Positions 50,427 to 59,027 of a DNA stretch of 64,000 nt are shown one piece after another. The stretch is taken from assembly GCF_030066895.1 (NCBI RefSeq), contig NZ_JASJAV010000011.1:62001-126000 (forward strand), in the 5' to 3' direction. A program made the translations under genes and the position numbers. Positions within the stretch are counted from its first letter, which is position 1; each line of letters starts with the position of its first letter. The notes below the pieces were generated by a model. It saw only the letters and a program-made list of their open reading frames with translations, ran no database searches and had not been told where the DNA came from. Source of the DNA: Breoghania sp. Its GTDB lineage: Bacteria; Pseudomonadota; Alphaproteobacteria; Rhizobiales; Stappiaceae.

Positions 50427-51134
50427 ATGCAAGCGCAAAACCGCCCTGTTCCGGCCGACGATGCGGCCCACCTGCTGATCGTCGATGACGACAACCGCAT
50501 CCGCACACTTCTATCGCGCTTTCTGGGCGAACACGGCTACCGCGTCAACCTCGCCGCATCGGCCGCCGAAGCGCGCGACCGGTTGCGCGGTCTCGATTTC
50601 GACCTTCTCATTCTCGACATCATGATGCCCGGCGAAAGCGGCTTCGATCTCGCTCAAGATATCCGCCAGCACTCCCAGGTGCCCATCCTGATGCTGACGG
50701 CGCGCGCTGAATCTGATGACCGCATCCACGGCCTGGAGCTTGGCGCCGACGACTATCTACCCAAGCCCTTCGAACCGCGCGAGCTTCTGCTCCGGATCGG
50801 CAACATTCTGAAACGTGGGCGCACCGACAAGTCCGAACAAACTCGGGAGATCCGGTTCGGCCCCTACACGTTCCAGACCGACCGCATGGAGCTGAAGCGC
50901 GGCGACGAACTGGTTCGCCTGACCGATCGCGAAAAGCAGATCATGACGATCTTCGCCGAAAGCCACGGCGAGACCGTGCCGCGCCATCTGATCGTCGGCG
51001 GAGAAATCGGCAAGGGGGAACGAACGGCGGACGTCCAGATCAACCGCCTGCGCCGGAAGATCGAAACCGATCCCTCCAATCCGCTCTATCTCCAGACGGT
51101 GCGCGGTATCGGCTACCGTTTGCTTGTCGATTGA
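50427..51134 (+). CDS. petR: OmpR-family response regulator (PetR-like)
   Basis: Intact 235-residue protein. The receiver domain has the acidic pair in LLIVDDDNRIRTLLSRF, the phosphoacceptor Asp in FDLLILDIMMPGESGFDLA and the Lys in GADDYLPKPFEPRELLLRI. The winged-helix effector has LTDREKQIMTIFAESHGETV and DVQINRLRRKIETDPSNPLY. The kinase gene follows within 10 bases, so they form a two-component system. The PetR name rests on context and overall similarity. Confidence 0.88.
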   Translation: MQAQNRPVPADDAAHLLIVDDDNRIRTLLSRFLGEHGYRVNLAASAAEARDRLRGLDFDLLILDIMMPGESGFDLAQDIRQHSQVPILMLTARAESDDRIHGLELGADDYLPKPFEPRELLLRIGNILKRGRTDKSEQTREIRFGPYTFQTDRMELKRGDELVRLTDREKQIMTIFAESHGETVPRHLIVGGEIGKGERTADVQINRLRRKIETDPSNPLYLQTVRGIGYRLLVD

Positions 51135-51141
51135 CCCGTCG

Positions 51142-52566
51142 ATGACCCTAGCGGAGTTTCGTTCAAGCCTCATGAAACGATTGAGCCCGCTTGCCGGTGC
51201 AGCCCATAGGTTGAGCTTCCTGAAATCTCCGCTCCGCCTCTATTGCATCTTCGCCCAGTGGCTGCGGCGGCATATGCCCAAGGGCCTCTTTCCGCGCACG
51301 ATCCTCATCATCGTCCTTCCCATGCTGCTGCTACAGTCCTTCATTGCTTACTTGTTCATGGAGAAGCACTGGGAGACGGTGACACAGCGCCTGTCGCAGG
51401 CTGTCGTCGGAGAAATCGCGGCGACGATCTCGGTCATCGAAGCCTATCCGCAGGACGCCAATTTCGAGACCATCACCCAGATCGCCAACCAGGACATGCG
51501 CCTGTCGATATCGGTGCTGCCGCCCGCCCCCCTGCCCTCGCCGCGACCCAAGCCGTTCTTCTCCCTGCTCGACCGCGCGCTGTCGGAGGAAATCCGCACC
51601 CAGATCGGCCGCCCCTTCTGGGTCGATACGGTGGGCCGCTCGAAATTCGTCGAAATCCGCATCCAGCTCGAGCACAACGTGCTGCGGGTGATCACGCGGC
51701 GCAGCCAGATCTACGCCTCCAATTCCCATATCTTCCTGGTTTGGATGGTTTCCACCTCCGTGGTCCTTTTGGGTGTGGCGCTCCTGTTCCTGCGCAACCA
51801 GATCCGGCCGATCCAGCAACTCGCCAACGCCATGGAGAGCTTCGGCAAGGGGCACCCGGTCGAACAGTTCCACCCGCGCGGAGCGGAAGAGGTGCGGCGC
51901 GCCTCTACCGCCTTCCAGCGCATGAGCCGACGCATCGAACGCCAGATCGAACAACGCACGATCATGCTGGCCGGCGTCAATCACGACCTGCGCACGATCC
52001 TCACCCGTTTCCACCTGCAACTGGCGCTAATCGAGGAAAGCGAGGAGACAGAAGACCTCAGGCGCGACATCAAGGAAATGAACTCGATGCTGGAGGCCTA
52101 TCTGGCCTTTGCACGCGGCGACGGCGACGAGCTTCCCTCCGATGTGGACATATCGCTGATGGTCGAGGAGCTTGAGGGCGACGCGGAGATCGGCGGGGCC
52201 ACCGCGACCTCACGCTTTTACGGCAAGCCCATTGCGCGGGTTAAGGCGAGCGCATTCCGCCGGTGCCTCACCAATCTCGTCGCCAATGCCGCGCGCCACG
52301 GGAACCGCGTCGACATCACCGGCAGGCATCAGTTCGGCTGGCTGTCGATCGTGGTGGAGGATGACGGCCCCGGCATTCCCGAAGAAGACCGAGAAACCGC
52401 ATTCCGTCCGTTCCAGCGGCTCGATGCGGCCCGCAATTTGGACGAAAGCGGCACGGGCCTCGGCCTCACCATCGCCCGTGACATTGCCCGTGGCCACGGC
52501 GGCGACCTGACATTGGAAGACAACCCCCTCGGCGGCCTGCGGGCCGAGGTCCGAATACCGGACTAG
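51142..52566 (+). CDS. Sensor histidine kinase, partner of the PetR-like regulator
   Basis: Intact, about 474 residues. Two transmembrane helices (TILIIVLPMLLLQSFIAYLF and HIFLVWMVSTSVVLLGVALL) flank a periplasmic sensor domain, followed by a HAMP linker. The phosphoacceptor His is in MLAGVNHDLRTILTRFHLQL; ATP-binding motifs are NLVANAARHG (N), VEDDGPGIPEED (G1) and ESGTGLGLTIARDIARGHGG (G2). EnvZ-like architecture. The signal is unknown. I selected ATG 51142; an in-frame ATG at 51172 is an alternative. Confidence 0.9.
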   Translation: MTLAEFRSSLMKRLSPLAGAAHRLSFLKSPLRLYCIFAQWLRRHMPKGLFPRTILIIVLPMLLLQSFIAYLFMEKHWETVTQRLSQAVVGEIAATISVIEAYPQDANFETITQIANQDMRLSISVLPPAPLPSPRPKPFFSLLDRALSEEIRTQIGRPFWVDTVGRSKFVEIRIQLEHNVLRVITRRSQIYASNSHIFLVWMVSTSVVLLGVALLFLRNQIRPIQQLANAMESFGKGHPVEQFHPRGAEEVRRASTAFQRMSRRIERQIEQRTIMLAGVNHDLRTILTRFHLQLALIEESEETEDLRRDIKEMNSMLEAYLAFARGDGDELPSDVDISLMVEELEGDAEIGGATATSRFYGKPIARVKASAFRRCLTNLVANAARHGNRVDITGRHQFGWLSIVVEDDGPGIPEEDRETAFRPFQRLDAARNLDESGTGLGLTIARDIARGHGGDLTLEDNPLGGLRAEVRIPD

Positions 52567-52594
52567 GGGACAGGGGTAGAGGGGATCGGAATAC

Positions 52595-52648
52595 GTCGCT
52601 CATCCTTCGAGACGCCCGCACGCGCGGGAGTTTCGAAGGATGAGCGAC
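52595..52648. repeat. Palindromic intergenic repeat element
   Basis: A 54-base near-perfect inverted repeat with 16-base perfect outer arms (GTCGCTCATCCTTCGA and its complement) and a GC-rich inner stem. It starts with the CATCCTTCGA core seen in short palindromic repeats scattered through many rhizobial genomes. It lies between the convergent kinase and CsaA genes, where its hairpin could also end transcription. Confidence 0.8.
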
Positions 52649-52683
52649 AAACACCATCCCCCCGCCCATCGATCAACACAATC

Positions 52684-53049
52684 TTAGAACAAACGCACGC
52701 CATTTGCCACGGGCTTGTCGGGTCCCCCCAACACCACCGCGCCTTCCTCATCGGGGAAGCCGACGGTCAGTACCTCCGACATGAGCGGCCCGATCTGGCG
52801 CGGCGGGAAATTCACCACCGCCATCACCTGCCGTCCGACCAGCGTCTCCGGCGTGTAGTGCTTGGTGATCTGCGCCGAGCACTTCTTGATGCCGATCGCC
52901 TCGCCGAAATCGATATGAAGGATGTAGGCGGGCTTGCGCGCCTTGGGAAACCCCTCCGCCAAGCCACCGTGCCAAACGCGGATATCGACCTTCAGAAACG
53001 TGTCGAAATCGGTCTCAGGCGAAAGTTCGCCCGTCATGTCCTTGTGCAT
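52684..53049 (-). CDS. tRNA-binding domain protein, CsaA-like
   Basis: Intact 121-residue protein from ATG 53049 behind GGGGGAAG. It is the CsaA/tRNA-bind OB fold: FDTFLKVDIRV, ARKPAYILHIDFGEAIGIKK, CSAQITKHYTPETLVGRQVM, AVVNFPPRQIGPLMSEVLTV and GFPDEEGAVVLGGPDKPVANG. CsaA is a small dimer with tRNA binding and proposed chaperone/secretion roles. The segment after VDIRV is unusual: WHGGLAE replaces the usual GTVxxAE pattern, explainable by two nearby compensating one-base indels. Confidence 0.88.
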   Translation of the reverse strand: MHKDMTGELSPETDFDTFLKVDIRVWHGGLAEGFPKARKPAYILHIDFGEAIGIKKCSAQITKHYTPETLVGRQVMAVVNFPPRQIGPLMSEVLTVGFPDEEGAVVLGGPDKPVANGVRLF

Positions 53050-53136
53050 GGATCTTCCCCCCATTGAAGACAAAGCGGCACTCGTCAGCCCGTCCGCGGA
53101 CTAGTCGAGTGCCGATGGAAACGCGAGATCGCGGGC

Positions 53137-53804
53137 TCATGCGCCCACAGCGGCGTCCGGTTCTTCATCCGCGCGCGCCCGCGGCTTGCGGGCCCGCTCC
53201 TTGAAGGCGCGCTTGAACGGAGCCAACCAGCCTTCGGCGCGCGAAATCCGTTTCATCGCATCCGCGCCGCGTTTCAGTCCGCGGTCAAGCGCGGCCATGG
53301 TGCGTACCTTGCCCGGATCCTCGTCCTTGAACCAGACGCGCAGCACCTTGAAATAGGCGACGACCAGCGCCTGCGTGAGCGCAAGGCCGCGCACGCCCTC
53401 AGCCTTGATGCCGGCAGCTATCAGCATCCAGCGCAAAGATGTCAGTGCAAGAGAATTGAGTTCGGCGACCAGCACCGGATCGCGTCGTGCCGCACGCACA
53501 AGCGCCTGCAAAGCGGGTCTTTGCGGTTCCAGTGCATCGAGACGGCGCGTCAACACGTCAAAGAGACGATCAAGTGCCGATTCGTCCGCAAGCTCTGGAT
53601 CGGTTCCGTCGAAAACGCCCGCATCGATCCCGCGGTTGAAATCCGCCAGGATCGCCATGCGTCCGTCATAGGCCTTGCGCAGCGTAGAGAGCTTGATGCC
53701 CGCGCGCTCCGCCACCGCCGTCATGGTGACGTCGGCCCAAGGCTTTTCGGCGACCAGCCCCATGAAGGCACGAGAATGGACTTGCGGGTCTTTTCCGTCG
53801 TCAT
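53137..53804 (-). pseudogene. TetR-family regulator, frameshifted after codon 11
   Basis: ATG 53804 follows a strong GGAGGAG and encodes MTTEKTRKSIL, but the homologous helix-turn-helix (AFMGLVAEKPWADVTMTAVA, ERAGIKLSTLRKAYDG) lies in another frame, one missing base near 53770 away. The rest to 53137 is uninterrupted, with a basic C-terminal tail. Reading through from GTG 53826 gives an atypical start. Span is one base short of a full frame. Either a real early frameshift or an indel error. Confidence 0.78.
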
Positions 53805-53884
53805 GGCGCGAGCTCCTCCGTTTCACCTTCAGAGATAAGCCCGCATTCCGGCGATTGAAAAACCCGCAAAGATGAAGCGCGCGA

Positions 53885-54700
53885 TCAGCCGAGTTCGCGG
53901 GAACGATCGGCCGCCGCCTTCACCGCCGCATCGAGCAGCGGCTGGAACCCGTTATCGTCCATCAGAACGGAAAGCGCCACCGCGGTCGTCCCGCCGGGCG
54001 AGGTCACGTTCTTGCGCAAGGTCGCGGCTTCCAGCTCGGAGCGATAGAGCAACTCACCGGCGCCTGCGACCGTCTGCCGGGCAAGCATCGCGGAAAGATC
54101 GGCAGGCAGCCCCACCTTGCGACCGGCCTCCGCCAGACATTCCGCCAGAAGGAAGACATAGGCTGGCCCAGACCCGGAAACGGCGGTAACCGCATCCATC
54201 TCGCCCTCATCATCGAGCCAGGCGACAGCCCCGATGCCGGACAACAGCTTCGCCACCAGATCCTTGCGATCCTGCGAAACGGCGCCATTCGCGAAAAGCG
54301 CCGTCATGCCGCGCCCGACCTGAGCCGGGGTATTGGGCATGGCGCGCACCACCGGCACGGCGCCGAAGGCATCCTCGAATGTCTTGATCGTCTTGCCCGC
54401 AGCGATTGAGATGATCAGCGTATCGCTGCTCACGATCGGTTTCAGCGGCTCCAGCGCATCCGCCATCATCTGCGGCTTGACCGCAACGAGAACGGCAGCC
54501 GGCGTCAGATCGGCAAGCGGGGTCGTCACGTGACGGATCTCCTTGGCGGAAAGGAGTGCCGCCATTTCCTCGGAAGGCTTGGGATCGCACACGACGATTG
54601 CGGCGGGATCGACACCCTGTTCGATCCACCCGGACAACATCGCACCGCCCATCTTGCCGGCACCGACAAGAAGCAACGGACTGGATTTCGTAAGATTCAT
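53885..54700 (-). CDS. proC: Pyrroline-5-carboxylate reductase
   Basis: Intact 271-residue protein: N-terminal Rossmann motif LLLVGAGKMGGAMLSGWIEQ, VLVAVKPQMMADAL, VVRAMPNTPAQVGRGMTALF, and the dimer/active-site region AVSGSGPAYVFLLAECLAEA and NVTSPGGTTAVALSVL. It catalyses the last step of proline synthesis with NAD(P)H. The upstream YbjN gene overlaps its ATG by 4 bases, so the two are co-transcribed. Confidence 0.95.
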   Translation of the reverse strand: MNLTKSSPLLLVGAGKMGGAMLSGWIEQGVDPAAIVVCDPKPSEEMAALLSAKEIRHVTTPLADLTPAAVLVAVKPQMMADALEPLKPIVSSDTLIISIAAGKTIKTFEDAFGAVPVVRAMPNTPAQVGRGMTALFANGAVSQDRKDLVAKLLSGIGAVAWLDDEGEMDAVTAVSGSGPAYVFLLAECLAEAGRKVGLPADLSAMLARQTVAGAGELLYRSELEAATLRKNVTSPGGTTAVALSVLMDDNGFQPLLDAAVKAAADRSRELG

Positions 54701-55197
54701 GCTTCGCCAACAGTCTCGAACATGACCGTTTCCAGCGCTTCGCCAGCGCTCTTTCCGGCCCAGACAACAAATTGAAACGCCTGATAGTAGCGTTCGCAGG
54801 ATTCAAGCGCGTTGGACATAAGCCCTTCGATCTGCTCCGAAGTTGCCTCCGCGCCTCCAGCCAGCAACAGGGACTGGCGGAAGATCACGACGCCCTCGCG
54901 ATTCCATAAATCGAAATGCCCCATCCAGAGCTGCTCATTGACCAGTGCCAGCAGACGCACGATTTCCGTGCGCCGCGCTTCCACCACCTTGAGGTCGAAA
55001 GCGCAGGCCAGATGCAACGCTTCCACGTCCTCCATCCAGGAGAAGGAGACGTGATAGTCGCACCAATGGGCTGCCACCGAGATCGTGATCTCGTCCTCGC
55101 CGGAACGCTCGAACGCCCAGTCGTTGATGGCTGCAATCTGTTCGATTGTGTCGACGGGATTGGATTGCCGGTCGGCTTCGATTTCGATCAGGCTCAT
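54697..55197 (-). CDS. YbjN-domain protein
   Basis: Intact 166-residue acidic protein with the YbjN pattern (ITISVAAHWCDYHVSFSWME, then LALVNEQLWMGHFDLWNREG and FRQSLLLAGGAEATSEQIEG). The fold resembles type III secretion chaperones; the family is linked to stress and motility phenotypes in enterobacteria without a defined mechanism. It overlaps proC at its stop, an arrangement typical of alphaproteobacteria. Confidence 0.87.
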   Translation of the reverse strand: MSLIEIEADRQSNPVDTIEQIAAINDWAFERSGEDEITISVAAHWCDYHVSFSWMEDVEALHLACAFDLKVVEARRTEIVRLLALVNEQLWMGHFDLWNREGVVIFRQSLLLAGGAEATSEQIEGLMSNALESCERYYQAFQFVVWAGKSAGEALETVMFETVGEA

Positions 55198-55479
55198 GAG
55201 CGGTCCTCGCGCCTGGCGTCTGAAAGGGTCAGCTCATGCCGCATAAGCGTTTTTGAGCGCCCAGTCAGGCTGAGTTTGGAATAATACGACCCTGAGGTCG
55301 AAATACTTCCGGGTGATCCCGCATCGCTTTTCGTCGGGCAACTATGACATTGCTATGACTATATCTGCGAATCTACCTCTGGGGTCAGTATAGATCGATA
55401 ATGGCGCAGTGCGAAATCGTTCATTTACGAAGCTTTCGGGATAACTTGTGGAGAAGCGCTCCCGCAAGCGAAGTGACGC

Positions 55480-55833
55480 TCAGGAAGCGTCCGTGTCCTT
55501 GGCGGTGGATCGGCTCGTTTCAGCGCCCTTCGAGGCCGATTTCGAAGCGCTCTTGGCAGGCGCTTTCTTCTCACCGGCTCCGACCTCGGCAAGCGCCTTT
55601 TCCAGCGCGTCCACACGTGCGGCGAGCGCATCGGCGTCCTCGCGGGCGCGCACGGCCATTTCCTTCACCGCGTCGAATTCCTCGCGCGACACGACATCCA
55701 TATCGGCGAGAAAGCGTTCCGCCTGTGCTCGGAATGCGGTCTCCACCTCGCGGCGCACGCCTTGTGCGACACCGGCGGCATCCATCATCATCTTGGCGAA
55801 GTCGTCGAAAAAACGATTGGTAAATTGGTCCAT
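55480..55833 (-). CDS. UbiK/BMFP-like accessory coiled-coil protein
   Basis: Intact 117-residue protein starting at ATG 55833 after AAGGAG. The BMFP pattern is MDQFTNRFFDDFAKMMMDAA, VRREVETAFRAQAERFLADM and SREEFDAVKEMAVRAREDAD, followed by a coiled coil (ALAARVDALEKALAEV) and a Lys/Ser/Ala-rich tail. BMFP proteins trimerise and promote membrane fusion in vitro; UbiK assists ubiquinone synthesis. Transcribed divergently from lgt. Confidence 0.8.
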   Translation of the reverse strand: MDQFTNRFFDDFAKMMMDAAGVAQGVRREVETAFRAQAERFLADMDVVSREEFDAVKEMAVRAREDADALAARVDALEKALAEVGAGEKKAPAKSASKSASKGAETSRSTAKDTDAS

Positions 55834-56153
55834 GGCGGGCTCCTTGGCCATCGGCAATGCTGTCCAGGCCGCTGTTCCGCACCTCCTCAAGGAGGGTTTC
55901 CGGATCGGGCACGCCGGACCTGTTCCTGTTGGTATAGGTAAGTCCGTTTTCACCGCACTGCAACAGGCCGTCTCTATCCGGTGCATATCGGCAGGGGGCA
56001 AGGGGCGGACGCCTCAAGGACACGAGCGGGCGGTTCAACGGAAAACGCGAGCTCTCTTGACGAGACAGCTGCGAATGACCAACGTCCGGCGCGAACCGGA
56101 CGGGTGCCCCCATCCGGACCTTTCCTCCGGACGCCAAAGGCAGATGACGGCCG

Positions 56154-57008
56154 ATGCCCCTCTTCCCCTACTCCGCAATCGACCCAGTGCTCATCCAGTT
56201 GGGCCCCTTCGCGATCCGCTGGTACGCGCTGGCCTATATCGCCGGCATCCTGCTCGCGTGGCGCTACATAACGCGCCTCGTGCGCAATGACGGACTGTGG
56301 CGGACGACACCCCGTCCCGCGGCGCTGGATATTGATGATTTCGTTCTCTGGGCAACCTTCGGCATCGTGCTGGGCGGGCGCATCGGCTACGCGCTCACCT
56401 ACAATTTCCCCTATTATTCGCAGCACCCGCTGCAGATCCTGGAAGTCTGGGAGGGCGGCATGTCCTTCCACGGCGGCTTTCTCGGCACCGTTCTCGCCAT
56501 CGTGCTGTTCTCGCGCCGCCGCAAGATTTCGATGCTCATCCTGTTCGATCTTACAGGAACCGCCGCCCCTATCGGCCTGTTCTTCGGCCGCATAGCCAAC
56601 TTCATCAATGGCGAGCTTTGGGGACGGATAAGCGACGTACCGTGGGCCATGGTATTTCCCGGCGCAGGTCCCCTGCCCCGCCATCCAAGCCAGCTCTACG
56701 AGGCGACGCTTGAAGGCACCGTCCTGTTCCTCGCCATACGGTTGCTGAGCCATCGCTTCAAGATGCTGCAACGCCCCGGCTTCATCGCCGGAGCCTTTGC
56801 GACCGGATACGGCATCGCACGCCTGATCGGCGAGCATTTCCGCATGCCCGATGCGCAGATCGGCTATCTCTCCTTCGGCACCACCATGGGCATGCAGCTT
56901 TCCCTGCCGATGATCGTCGCCGGTGTCGCCCTGATGATCTGGGCGTTGAAACGCGGCCCGACCGCAGAAGACGGCAAGCCGGCCGCGAAACTGGGGAAGA
57001 AGGCGTGA
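56154..57008 (+). CDS. lgt: Prolipoprotein diacylglyceryl transferase
   Basis: Intact 284-residue integral membrane enzyme. It has the conserved AIRWYALAYIAGILLAWRY, VWEGGMSFHGGFLG with catalytic His, and the signature GRIANFINGELWGRISDVPW. It attaches diacylglycerol to the lipobox Cys of prolipoproteins, so the lipoprotein pathway is retained. The next gene starts within its stop codon (GTGA overlap). Confidence 0.95.
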   Translation: MPLFPYSAIDPVLIQLGPFAIRWYALAYIAGILLAWRYITRLVRNDGLWRTTPRPAALDIDDFVLWATFGIVLGGRIGYALTYNFPYYSQHPLQILEVWEGGMSFHGGFLGTVLAIVLFSRRRKISMLILFDLTGTAAPIGLFFGRIANFINGELWGRISDVPWAMVFPGAGPLPRHPSQLYEATLEGTVLFLAIRLLSHRFKMLQRPGFIAGAFATGYGIARLIGEHFRMPDAQIGYLSFGTTMGMQLSLPMIVAGVALMIWALKRGPTAEDGKPAAKLGKKA

Positions 57009-58114
57009 CCGAAACACCGCTCAAGCCCCGCATCCGTGCCCTCATCGAGAATACGGGACCGATCAGCATTGCCGACTACATGGCCATATGCCTGGCCGAT
57101 CCCGAGCACGGCTACTACATGCGGCGCGAGCCCTTCGGCAGCAAAGGCGACTTCACCACCGCGCCTGAGATAAGCCAGATGTTCGGCGAACTGATCGGCG
57201 CCTGGTGCCTTGAGACATGGACCGGGCTCGGCCACCCCGAAACCGTTCATCTGATCGAACTCGGCCCCGGTCGCGGCACGCTGATGGCCGATATCCTGCG
57301 CGTTGCCTGCCTTGATCCGGCCTTCGCCGCCGCCGCCCGTGTCCACCTCGTCGAAACGAGCCCGCGCCTGCGCGACTTGCAAAAGCAGACACTCGCCGCA
57401 ACCCCCTTGCCCATCGCCTGGCACGACTCGCTGGCGGACGTTCCCGACGACGGGACAACGATCCTCGTTGCCAACGAATTGTTCGACGCGCTGCCGATCC
57501 ATCAATACGTCCTGACGCAGGGCAGCTGGCAGCAACGGGTCGCTGGACTCGATCCGGCAAGCGATGAACTCGCCTTTGCGGCCGGGCCAGGTCGGCTGGA
57601 CATCAGGGGATTGCCGGACGAAATCGCAAACCCGAGCGCCCACGGCATCGGCGACGGCGCGATCCTTGAGACACAGCCGCTCGCCAACGCGATTGCGGGC
57701 GATATCGCAGCCCGTCTTGCACGCAACAGCGGTGCGGCGCTGGTGATCGATTACGGCTATGAGCGTACCGCCATTGGCGACACACTGCAGGCACTGGAAA
57801 AGCATGCCTTCGCCGATCCGCTCGCTCATCCCGGCCTTGCCGACATCACCGCCCATGTGAATTTCGAAGCACTCGCCCGCGCTGCACGCGAAAGCGGAGC
57901 GGCAACTCACGGCCCGATGACACAAGGCGATTTCCTCGTCGCCCTCGGCCTGCTGGAACGCGCCGGACATCTGGGGGCAGGCAAGGACATTGCGATGCAG
58001 GAAGGCATTCGCGACGATGTCGAACGCCTCACCGCTCCCGATCAGATGGGAACCCTTTTCAAGGTCCTGGCGTTTTCTTCCCGCTGCCCGACCCCGCGCC
58101 CTTTTCCTGCCTAA
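57005..58114 (+). CDS. SAM-dependent methyltransferase of the MidA/NDUFAF7 family
   Basis: Intact 369-residue protein beginning at GTG 57005, overlapping lgt. Features are YMAICLADPEHGYYMRREPF, GDFTTAPEISQMFGELIGAW, the SAM motif VHLIELGPGRGTLMADIL and ILVANELFDALPIHQYV. In eukaryotes NDUFAF7 dimethylates an Arg of complex I subunit NDUFS2; bacterial roles are inferred. The lgt-midA-pgeF order is common in alphaproteobacteria. Confidence 0.9.
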   Translation: MTETPLKPRIRALIENTGPISIADYMAICLADPEHGYYMRREPFGSKGDFTTAPEISQMFGELIGAWCLETWTGLGHPETVHLIELGPGRGTLMADILRVACLDPAFAAAARVHLVETSPRLRDLQKQTLAATPLPIAWHDSLADVPDDGTTILVANELFDALPIHQYVLTQGSWQQRVAGLDPASDELAFAAGPGRLDIRGLPDEIANPSAHGIGDGAILETQPLANAIAGDIAARLARNSGAALVIDYGYERTAIGDTLQALEKHAFADPLAHPGLADITAHVNFEALARAARESGAATHGPMTQGDFLVALGLLERAGHLGAGKDIAMQEGIRDDVERLTAPDQMGTLFKVLAFSSRCPTPRPFPA

Positions 58115-58253
58115 CCCCTCTGCTCTCCTGACAACCTCCCGCCCCGTTCCTGCCCGGGATCTCTTCCCGCCGACACAACCACAACGTTTGACAACGCCCG
58201 ACTCACACCGCAGGACCACGAGCCGCGGTTTTCCGATTTTCGAGAGGCCATCG

Positions 58254-59024
58254 ATGATTTCCGCACCCGAACTTGCCGACCTACCTGGCATCGACCACGG
58301 CTTTTTCACCCGCAACGGCGGGGTATCGGAGGGCATTTATCAAAGCCTCAATATCGGCCTCGGCTCCGACGACACCCGGTCTCGCGTAGAAGAAAACCGC
58401 GCCCATGTCGCCCGCACGTTCGGGCTGGAGGCAGATCGGCTCGTCAACCCCCATCAGCATCATTCCGCCGACGCGGTGACCGTACGCACCCCCTGGAAGC
58501 AGGGCGAAGGCCCGCGTGCCGATGCGATGGTCACGGATCAGCCCGACATTCTGCTGGGCATTTCGACCACCGACTGCGGGCCAGTCCTGTTTGCCAACCC
58601 CGAGGCCCGCGTCGTGGGCGCCGCCCATGCCGGTTGGCGCGGAGCGCTGACGGGCATTCTGGAATCGACCATCGAGGCCATGGTGGCGCTCGACGCCAAA
58701 CGTAGCCGCATCATCGCCGTGCTCGGCCCGACGATTTCGGCCGCAGCCTATGAGGTGGGATCGGAATTCGTCGAGCGGTTCACCGAAGCGGACGAAGGCA
58801 ACGGCATCTACTTCCGGCCGAACAGCAAGGCCGACCATGCCATGTTCGACCTGCTCGCCTATATTGTCGACCGGCTGGAGCAGACGGGTATCGCCCACGC
58901 CACATCGCTTCAGCGTTGCACGTACAGCGAAGAAGAAACGTTCTTTTCCTATCGCCGCACGACCCATCGCGGAGAAGGAGACTATGGTCGCCAAGTTTCG
59001 GCGATCTGCATCCGGGAGGATTAG
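58254..59024 (+). CDS. pgeF: Purine nucleoside phosphorylase / polyphenol-oxidase-fold protein PgeF (YfiH)
   Basis: Intact 256-residue protein from ATG 58254; a longer frame extends upstream without similarity. Motifs are GIDHGFFTRNGGVSEGIY, the metal-binding NPHQHHSADAV, STTDCGPVLFANP, and VVGAAHAGWRGALTGIL with the conserved His. The family (laccase domain, YfiH/FAMIN) acts on purine nucleosides and was linked to editing of peptidoglycan precursors. It lies just before the broken M24 peptidase gene. Confidence 0.9.
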   Translation: MISAPELADLPGIDHGFFTRNGGVSEGIYQSLNIGLGSDDTRSRVEENRAHVARTFGLEADRLVNPHQHHSADAVTVRTPWKQGEGPRADAMVTDQPDILLGISTTDCGPVLFANPEARVVGAAHAGWRGALTGILESTIEAMVALDAKRSRIIAVLGPTISAAAYEVGSEFVERFTEADEGNGIYFRPNSKADHAMFDLLAYIVDRLEQTGIAHATSLQRCTYSEEETFFSYRRTTHRGEGDYGRQVSAICIRED

Positions 59025-59027
59025 ACG

